From: Hyposmocoma kahamanoa
Taxonomy: Eukaryota > Arthropoda > Insecta > Lepidoptera > Cosmopterigidae
Assembly: GCF_003589595.1 (NCBI RefSeq)
Contig: NW_020653200.1
Coordinates: 5,328,036-5,392,035 of the forward strand
Direction of reading: 5' to 3'
DNA length: 64,000 nucleotides
Under the pieces are notes generated by a model. The model did no database searches. It worked only from the letters and a program-made list of their open reading frames with translations, and was not told the origin of the DNA. The position numbers were made by a program, and so were the translations under genes. This document shows, in pieces, positions 57,008 to 64,000 of this stretch. The first letter of the stretch is position 1, and each line of letters starts with the position of its first letter.

Positions 57008-57727
57008 CTAATTATATTTAACGCTTTTTAGTTTATAACGTTTTGTTAATTCTTGAGGCAAGTATTCTGCGACCACGCCCATGACGTCCACTGTTCCCTC
57101 CAACCACGTGTCTGGTGAACCGAATGCTCTTTTTTGTACGGCAAGAGAAGCAAAACCTGTCATGACTTCTGACCCACACCGTTGTAATTTTCCGATTATC
57201 AAAGCACTTTCTCTATATGCAGAGGGTTGAATTCTTGTTATTTCACTCCTGTTGAAGGCACACAGAATCTGTCTTAGTGCTGTTAAATCATAATATGTAT
57301 AGTCTTCCGGTTCTTTTCCGGCAAACTCCTTGCGTACACGATCTGCGATAGCTGCCAGCTGCGCGTCGTTTAAATTATAATTTAACCCAAAGTTTTGTAT
57401 GACGTCTATGCTGCTGAGTGTAATATTGGCATATTCCTCTGGTGATATAGCAGGAGTCACCCAATGCAATAACATAAGCACACTTTCTGGAATATTTGGG
57501 ATACCGTCATAAAAATTTATTATACAGCGCCAAATGAAGTCGGCCTCCGCCGTCCCCAGCTCTTCTTTGCCCAGGTGGGCTAAACACTGCACGATATCTT
57601 TCGGTTGTACCGTCTGTAGTTCTTGCAATGTCAACTTTTTATTAGAGGGTAATTCCAAAATTTCGTCACATGTCAGGCTATGTGCTGCCATAATGTTACA
57701 GATTAATATCAAAAGTTTATGCTGCAT
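57008..57727 (-). CDS. Secreted mesothelin/stereocilin-like protein, single exon
   Basis: The 239-residue frame begins MQHKLLILICNIMAAHSLTC, a convincing signal peptide. I chose this Met over one 16 codons upstream, which would bury it. The body aligns by eye with the helical repeats of the mesothelin, otoancorin and stereocilin family: PESVLMLLHWVTPAISPEEY, then a divider region (NDAQLAAIADRVRKEFAG). LTALRQILCAFNRSEITRIQ, PSAYRESA and LQRC follow, matching the family pattern L-x2-L-C-x5-E-x4-P-S with a final Cys. In vertebrates these are extracellular adhesion or matrix-attachment proteins. The C-terminus is basic (LTKRYKLKSVKYN) without a GPI-type hydrophobic tail, so it is probably soluble. 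There is no intron, and a weak TATATA lies at about 57846. It is much shorter than vertebrate members. Homology is from memory of family patterns; function is unknown in insects. Confidence 0.75.
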   Translation of the reverse strand: MQHKLLILICNIMAAHSLTCDEILELPSNKKLTLQELQTVQPKDIVQCLAHLGKEELGTAEADFIWRCIINFYDGIPNIPESVLMLLHWVTPAISPEEYANITLSSIDVIQNFGLNYNLNDAQLAAIADRVRKEFAGKEPEDYTYYDLTALRQILCAFNRSEITRIQPSAYRESALIIGKLQRCGSEVMTGFASLAVQKRAFGSPDTWLEGTVDVMGVVAEYLPQELTKRYKLKSVKYN

Positions 57728-58046
57728 TGCGTTGACAAGTATTTTTTCGTAACACGTATAATAATGTTTTGTCACCGCCCGTAAGTTCTAATGTGGAGTG
57801 GTGTTCACGATTCTACGGCATTGCGCCATTGGATTGAGTCATCGTATATATTATTCACATTTTAATTTACGAATTAGGTCTGCGGAGTAGCCCTGAGAGG
57901 TTAATAATTAAAAAGGAATCCCTTGCCGGCCACCCGTGTGATTGATTACGATTACATATTTTCAAAGTTATTTTGTTCCGAAATATGTTTCCAACCAATA
58001 TAATCGCAAAAATTAAAACTATCAAATGCCAAAACGAACGAATTAC

Positions 58047-58303
58047 TGAAGGCATTAGTAGCAGTAGAGTTCGTCCAGGCAAGTACTGCCACCTTACCTA
58101 TTTTTGCCGCCAAGCAGTAATGTGAGCCTGGTGAAATTACAGGCGCATGGGACTTGTCAACTTACGTCTCAGGTAACACACGCAGTGGCAGTGACCTTAA
58201 GATCTTTGCTATTTAAAGCTCTAATTGGCACTGCAAATATTGTGGAGAGGCGTGTTGCTGACCACCAGCCGCATGACTTGTTCGTCCCGTCACTTGATGT
58301 TAT
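58047..58303 (-). repeat. Interspersed repeat family A, reverse orientation
   Basis: From AGTAGCAGTAGAGTTCGTCC to CCCGTCACTTGATGTTATAA. It lies about 320 bp upstream of the mesothelin-like gene's start. Confidence 0.8.
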
Positions 58304-59772
58304 AAAAAAAATGCGGATTCCCCATATTTTAGGAAATCATTTTGCTGTAGCAGTTCGTTCACTAGCTTAAACCATAGTCCAACTTCTATGGCACTACATA
58401 TGCAGCGTTATTATTAGTAATTATCGCATATAGTAATATTACTATATAGTCGTATTACGACGGCAATTGTTCGAAGGACACTTACACGGAAACTATTAAG
58501 GTGCGACGTTATTTACTTTCAAGAAAACCAATGTGCTATTTGTTTGATGGGTCAACACATAATGCGATGTTTGGCTAATTCATGTTGACGATAGATGAGA
58601 CGAGTCAGTACACTTGCGTAAATTACAGTACCTACTACAGTCCTAGTTAATAACAAGGCCAAAGTACAATGATACAATCGTATAATAATGAAATAAGTAC
58701 TGTGTTCAGACATTTCATGAAACTCAGTACAAAATTTGTATCCACAGACCACGTAAAAACGTGTTTGCATCCAGTGTTATTAGATACCTAAGATAAAAAT
58801 AACTTAGATTTGAGATCCGAAGAATAAACAATCCGCAGCTAAAAATCCAATAAAATGTACTGGTATACGATTTCTATTCAAATAGAAATATACATTTATT
58901 TCGGAGATTAGCAAATTACACTTGATTTCGTCATATTCATTAAACTTTACTACTCATTCGTAAAGCAAATTCCCCTGAGAGGAATGAATGAAACTCTAAA
59001 TTTTGATCTTTGTACATAGACATTTGTACACATTTATCATTTACAATATTATATAATGAGATAACCTGAAAGAGCTGAATGGGTCATTCCTATGGATGAT
59101 TGTCATCCAAGACGTGGAAGCGGTATTATTATACGACTTTGGTATAACGTTTTTATTCCATTATAGTTTTGAACCACATAAACGACATATTTTGAATAAC
59201 AACCGGAATATTTTATAGAAACGCGTATGCAAAAACGCGGAATACATTTTCCGTCCTCTAAGGTATACGTTGACTTTTAACCGGATTTATGACTTATTTG
59301 TGTAGTTGACTGTCAAGAACAGCTAGTTTTATTTATATTTTTCGTATTAAATTTACGTCTAATCACTGTTTCATTAAAAAAATTTGCTATTCTTCTTAAC
59401 ATAAACTACATTTTCGTCAATGTACTGTGAGGCTAGTGTAAGAATGTTAATTTCTTTAAAGGACTTATCTTAAAGACAGCACAGCAAACAGCACGTTTTT
59501 CCACGACAAATATTATTTTAATATCGGCGGCATTACTCCAAAGCAAGATGCCGTTTATCTAGCTAACTAATCTAGTGGTTTCTATATCTGAAAGATTTCC
59601 GTTTCTTGCAGTTTTCAGTATGCAGAGCGAAGCCGTTTTGAACACATATATTTATATATTTTGTGCAGTCTATTGTAATTAAGCATCTAAAATACAAGTT
59701 ATTCAATTTACTCTACCTACAGGCCTACATAAGTCCCTTATTCTTTACGCTTGGCTGATAATTATATATATT
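58304..59772. other. AT-rich sequence, no gene recognised
   Basis: Short stretches at 58890-59330 (CATAAACGACATATTTTGAA and neighbours) echo 48000-48260, suggesting an old shared repeat. Otherwise nothing was recognised. Confidence 0.45.
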
Positions 59773-59975
59773 GACTGCCTCCGTGGCCGAACGGTTACCA
59801 TGCCGGACTGCCACGCAGAGGTCCCAGGTTCGATTCCCGGGCCGGGAGAAATATTTATATGGCCTACATTTATTGCTCTCGTGAGTTTGGGTTTAATTTG
59901 TGGTTGTCTATGTGTGTGTCCATAACACCCGCGACACAGGGTTTCCCTAGTGCGGGGCTATGTTGAGTGTGTGCG
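59773..59975 (+). mobile_element. tRNA-derived SINE (family 1), best-preserved copy
   Basis: Head GACTGCCTCCGTGGCCGAAC with A box TGGCCGAACGGTTA and B box GGTTCGATTCC, then the body to GGGGCTATGTTGAGTGTGTG. The 3' tail passes into the (ATT)n tract at 59977-60014. Confidence 0.9.
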
Positions 59976-59976
59976 T

Positions 59977-59977
59977 A

Positions 59978-60014
<37 letters not shown>
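59977..60014. repeat. (ATT)n microsatellite between SINE and RLE element
   Basis: About 12 uninterrupted ATT units. On the minus strand this is (AAT)n, the kind of target used by Dong/R4-type elements. Confidence 0.95.
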
Positions 60015-60015
<1 letters not shown>

Positions 60016-61612
60016 CGTATTTATTTTAAACTCTCGCCTCTCCCAAGGCCTAAAAGATTAATTTTGAATTTTTAAATGGGAGAGGCGGTATTTCCCGGCA
60101 ATGGCACAGTCGGCCGGGGTCAGGGACTCAGGTCCAAGAATCGGCGAACAATACGTGCCGTATCGAGCAGGACCGCCTTCTGCATTTGTGCTGGAAGCGA
60201 CACGCCACAGAAATCCAACCGCCTCAAGCTGTTAGAAAGGCTTACTGGAATTAACCCATTTGCGGACAAAACAATTGGGATTATTTCAGTGGAGGCCACA
60301 TCCCACATGTCGGTGATCTCGTGCGCCAGGTCGAGATACTTCCGGCGTTTCTCGGTTTCAGCTTTCACGAGACCCTCGTCATGCGGGATGGTGACGTCCA
60401 CAAGAAATACCCTCGACTGCGATCGATCCAATATCACAATATCAGGCTTATTCGCAAGAATAGTCCTGTCCGTGATAATAGATCGATCCCAATAGATTTT
60501 GGTGCGGTCATCTTCGAGTATTGGCTCCGGTGAATACTTGTAATATGGCAACCTCTGTTGCACTAGTCCGTACTTGAGAGCGAGCTCTTGGTGTAATATT
60601 TTGGCTGCCTGGTTGTGTCTGTGCAAGTACTCAGTGTTAGCAAGAGCGGAACAACCGGAAACAATATGCCTAAGTGACTCTCCGGGACGGCCACATGCCC
60701 GACAAATGTCTACTGTGCCGTCCTTTAGGATATATTTCCGATAGTTCCTCGTCTTGATAACCTGATCCTGTATTGCACAGACAAAACCTTCGGTTTCCCC
60801 AAAGAGGTCCCCGAAACGCAGCCAATGTAGGGAGGCTTTACGATCCATAAAAGGCTCGTGGAGTACCTTGAAGAACCTCCCATGGAGCTCCTTCTCTTTC
60901 CATACGGACTCGCGGTCAGAGGTGCTAAGCACCACCGGGTCTCGCCATTCCTCTTTGGCCAACGATAAGGGAGTTAGCCCTTTATCACATGTGACAACCT
61001 CTCCACGAATCACGTCATCCGTCATCGTCAAAAAGTAGTTTCTGAGACTGCATATCTCGCGGTTGTGCATGGTTTTGACACTTAATAGGCCTCTACCTCC
61101 ACACTTCCGCGGGACATACAATCTCATAACTGACGATCTCGGATGATGCATTCGGTGAGAGGTCATCGTCGTGCGGACTCGTCTATCCAGAGCGTCTAAT
61201 TCCGTCTGAGTCCATTTGAGCACGCCAAATGTGTACATCAGAACAGGCATGACCCAGGAGTTATAAGCTCGGATCTTATTAACGCCTGACAAATAGCTGT
61301 TTAGCACATTTTTCAGGCGCCCATAAAAAACCTCGCACACACCCTGTTTCACGTCTGCTTCCTTCACACCGATGGTCTGCGACATGCCCAAATACCGGTA
61401 TGTTTCAGTCTCGGAGAGTACCCGCAGGTGATTGGTGCCAATATTAATGCCATTAGAATGCATGACACGTCCCTTCTCAACATGGACCACCGCGCACTTA
61501 TCGATCCCAAGCTCCATCCTAACCGAACTGCTGAAATCGTTGGTGATTGTCAGCAGCTCCGTCAATCTGTCAGCTGTGGGGCCGTATAGCTTGAGATCAT
61601 TATTATTATTAT
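60015..61612 (-). mobile_element. RLE-type (Dong/R4-like) non-LTR retrotransposon, 5'-truncated, long intact ORF
   Basis: A minus-strand frame without stops (60120-61565, open back to 61612) encodes the C-terminal part of a site-selective non-LTR element. It starts exactly inside the RT active-site motif: DDLKLYG is reduced to NNDLKLYG, the Asn codons coming from the AAT repeat. A thumb-like region follows (GIDKCAVVHVEKGRVMH, YRYLGM), then a CCHC knuckle (CRACGRPGESLRHIVSGC) and HRHNQAAKILHQ. The restriction-like endonuclease has NKPDIVILD, 14 residues between aspartates, then FLVDVTIP and ETEKRRKYLDLAHEI. The 3' end is GGCCTTGGGAGAGGCGAGAG. (TAA)-type repeats flank both ends, as known for Dong of Bombyx. 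The intact frame suggests recent insertion, but without the RT core it cannot move itself. Confidence 0.88.
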
Positions 61613-61624
61613 TATAGAGATATT

Positions 61625-61653
<29 letters not shown>
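61597..61653. repeat. (TTA)n microsatellite at the 5' side of the RLE element
   Basis: Two ATT/TTA tracts separated by ATAGAGATATT. Their complement (TAA)n is the other half of the presumed target. Confidence 0.9.
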
Positions 61654-61656
<3 letters not shown>

Positions 61657-61822
61657 GGTTTTTAAATTCGTACACCTATTCATACAGTTTATTTTGAGTA
61701 GAATAAAATCATAGGGCTGCCCATTTTACCTAGAGTATTAAAAATGGTGTAATAAAAATCAAAACAAAATTTTTGTGTAAGAAAGTTGGTATGCATAGGT
61801 ATTAATGGGTAGGTGTAAGGTT

Positions 61823-62099
61823 TTTTTTTATAATATCAAGTGACGGGACGAACAAGTCGTGCACCTGATGGTGCCTGACGCCTGTTCTTAACAGTTGCAG
61901 TGCCATTCAGAGATATAAATCGCAAAGGTCTGAATCACCCTGAGACATAAGTTGACAAGTCCCATGTGCATGAAATTTCACCAGCACCCTTACCCTTCAA
62001 AACTGGAACACAGTAATGTCAGCATTACTACAAGAAATAGGTGAGAAGGCAGCACTACCCTGAACAAACTCTTTCACAAGGACCTCTACTGCTACTTAA
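61823..62099 (+). repeat. Interspersed repeat family A, near full length
   Basis: From the T-run and ATATCAAGTGACGGGACGAA to CTCTACTGCTACTTAAA, with a deletion of about 25 bp in the middle. It is one of the two most complete 5' ends. Confidence 0.85.
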
Positions 62100-62147
62100 A
62101 AGTTACTAAGAAAAAGTAAGAAGTAGAGCATTTCTATGTAGTGTTTG

Positions 62148-62240
62148 GCTCAGAGTTCTTCGATTTAAGTACTCTTTTCGATGTAGCTCCACACAAGCTT
62201 CTCTGCTGTAAGCTCTTTAATAATTACCGCATTGGTTCAT
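62148..62240 (+). pseudogene. Possible RT motif fragment
   Basis: Encodes FFDLSTLFDVAPHKLLCCKL, resembling RT motif A of non-LTR elements (FxDLSKAFDxVxHxxLLxKL) with its first catalytic aspartate. No other RT motif is adjacent. Confidence 0.4.
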
Positions 62241-63196
62241 CGCGGAACGGAAAGAAATCGTCAGCGTCGATGGCTCAATCGAAAAGAAATAACCTAGATA
62301 GGGCTGTGTGAACTTATGTGCTCATAGAGTACGTAAAAATTTCGTCTATTTACTATTGATTACGTCACGTGTTTGAAGAGTTGGGAGTAACAGCAAACAA
62401 GTGCGACATGTAGGTTTGGTTGTGAGGCTGGATAATGGCATCGTTTCCGCATACAGTAAAGTGTTGACTTTACAAAAATACGAAATCTGAATATCACTTA
62501 GCTATATTTGTGCGATAGGTACCTAGTAATATGATGTCACGACATTATGTTACTTCGCTTGTACTGCTCTATTTGTTGTATTCACTTCATGTTGGTACTT
62601 ACTTCATTGTTGTGTTTGTTAATTTTATGTACTTATGCTTACGCGAATAATTTTGTTAATTCACGTCTTTAGTTTATACGAATTTTAGACAATGTGGTAC
62701 AGATTACTAACAACTCTGAACAGTAACTGTAACAGCTCTGAAAGTGAACAACCTATCACTTTTCATCTACGTAAAGTTCGATGACGTAAAGGAACTAAAG
62801 AAGTTAGTTTCGCACTGATCAGGAAATGCTAAAATGTAATTTCCATAACATCGAACAATGTTACGTCAGTAACGTCCTTTTAAAACCCATTTCTAGGTCG
62901 CATGCGCACGCCGACTTTGACGATACGTCTGTTTGAATGGCGTTAGGTAGGTACTATTGTGCGGTACCTATTAAAGATTTTTCAAAGTTCGTTAACAACA
63001 TTATTTTAATTAGTCTACATTATAGGAACTATAATAATCCAATTGAATTGAATGGTTCCCGGTTCTAAATCGGGTATTTTTGTTTTTGTTTTAAATAAAG
63101 CAGTGTCACGGCTTAGTTAGTAGTAGTACTTAATGATAATATCTCGTGATTGTTACACATTGAAACCGTCACATTTATAACTTGAGTAATATTTAA
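62241..63196. other. AT-rich sequence, no gene recognised
   Basis: Nothing coding or structured was recognised. Confidence 0.5.
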
Positions 63197-63365
63197 CTGC
63201 CTCCATGGCCATGCCACGCAGAGGTCCCAGGTTCGATTTGTATGGCCAACATTTATATCTCTCGTGAATTTGGGTGTAATTTACAGTTGTCTATGTGTGT
63301 GTCCATGGCACCCGCAACAGAGGATTTCCCTAGTGGGGGGCTATGTTGAGTGTGTGCTTTATTAT
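63197..63365 (+). mobile_element. tRNA-derived SINE (family 1), internally deleted
   Basis: The A box region after CTGCCTCCATGGCCATGCC is deleted and the B box is damaged, but the body and the TTATTATCATTATTATTT tail are kept. It should not be transcribable by pol III. Confidence 0.85.
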
Positions 63366-64000
63366 CATTATTATTTACATGTTCTAAATGGCAAGACTCT
63401 AAAACTCGTGTTTCTAAGTGTTATAAGAGTACAGTAACAAGTAGCCAGTACCGGCAGGAAGAGGATAAAGGTGAGTATTTACTTAATTGTACATGAAGTC
63501 ATGTGATGTGATGATTTTTTACAAATCCTCAGTGTTATTAGTTGGACCTATAGATATAGAAAAAAATCTGCTTTAAATTCCGCATCAAAAGTAGCGTAAT
63601 ATGTTATTTTTAATACTTTAAAAACTACCACTTAAACAGGTAAGCGCCATAGTCAAACAAAGTTTCATCCTATGTAATGACATTTTGTAGCCACTAATAC
63701 ATAATGTATTAAAGTTTGATATTTATTTTTTAAACGTATTCATTTATACTTTGACATTGACCTTTTTCCGTGTGGTGACGGATTAGAATACAATTCTCCG
63801 CCCCTTTCTCTTCCCGTTGGTGTTGTAGGAGGCGGCTAAGAGAATACTGAGCTAAGGGCAGCTCTACTGGTAGTACGACTTAAAAACAAGTCGTGGGTAG
63901 TGGCCACGACTTGTAAATGACAGTATGCGCGACGAAAAACCCGCCAAGTATCCACAGTTCAGATGCGTTCAGCGATATTTGTGATTTGTGGGGGTTTCCG
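63366..64000. other. No gene; LINE-like fragment near 63800
   Basis: 63803-63845 (TCTCTTCCCGTTGGTGTTGT, GGAGGCGGCTAAGAGAA) resembles a widespread lepidopteran LINE segment (GTGGGTGTCGTAAGAGGCGA). An imperfect stem pairs ACGACTTAAAAACAAGTCGT at 63876-63895. No exon was recognised. Confidence 0.4.

Noticed and set aside
57728..57775. Upstream ATG of the mesothelin-like gene
   Set aside because: Using it would put 16 polar residues before an otherwise good signal peptide.

Overview
The window is eukaryotic nuclear DNA, almost certainly from a moth or butterfly (Lepidoptera). The evidence is intron-split genes with GT/AG junctions and TATA or initiator promoters, insect immune and lipid-binding gene families, about 65% AT, and a dense load of repeats of lepidopteran type: mariner/Tc1 relics, several non-LTR retrotransposon lineages, tRNA-derived SINEs and many short inverted-repeat elements. 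There are no bacterial operons, CRISPR arrays or viral genomes. Three runs of N (400, 100 and 400 bases) mark unresolved sequence, each inside a repeat.

I rebuilt five host genes by matching splice sites, codon phase and protein homology. (1) 10546-13685, plus strand: a secreted protein carrying a tryptophan tetrapeptide array flanked by histidine clusters. (2) 23313-24330, minus strand: a shorter paralogue of it. (3) 34216-39243, plus strand: a membrane-anchored, amidase-dead peptidoglycan recognition protein whose first exon was not found. (4) 45467-53245, minus strand: a six-exon CRAL-TRIO/Sec14-type lipid-transfer protein. (5) 57008-57727, minus strand: a single-exon secreted protein of mesothelin/stereocilin type. 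They do not form one pathway; only the first two are related to each other.

The rest is mainly mobile DNA. 1.3-7 kb: a mariner relic broken by a non-LTR insertion and bounded by an odd double hairpin, then a decayed Jockey-like element. 8.6-9.1 and 56.1-56.7 kb: two copies of one TIR element, each holding an N gap. 14-22 kb: nested MITEs, SINEs, an RLE-type non-LTR relic and a mariner internal-deletion derivative. 25-33 kb: foldback elements and a 973-bp Tc1-like element with its own terminal repeats. 36-44 kb: several MITE families and a CpG-rich block without a gene assigned to it. 47-55 kb: LINE relics inside and beyond the CRAL-TRIO gene. 59.7-61.7 kb: a SINE and an RLE-type (Dong/R4-like) element joined tail-to-tail through an (ATT)n tract, the same arrangement as at 18.2-19.2 kb.

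The best leads are the strict four-residue tryptophan register in the secreted paralogue pair, the insect mesothelin-like protein, the repeated SINE/Dong pairing at (TAA)n tails, and three perfect 24-26 bp hairpins that all have 5-nt loops, two of them back-to-back at a transposon breakpoint.
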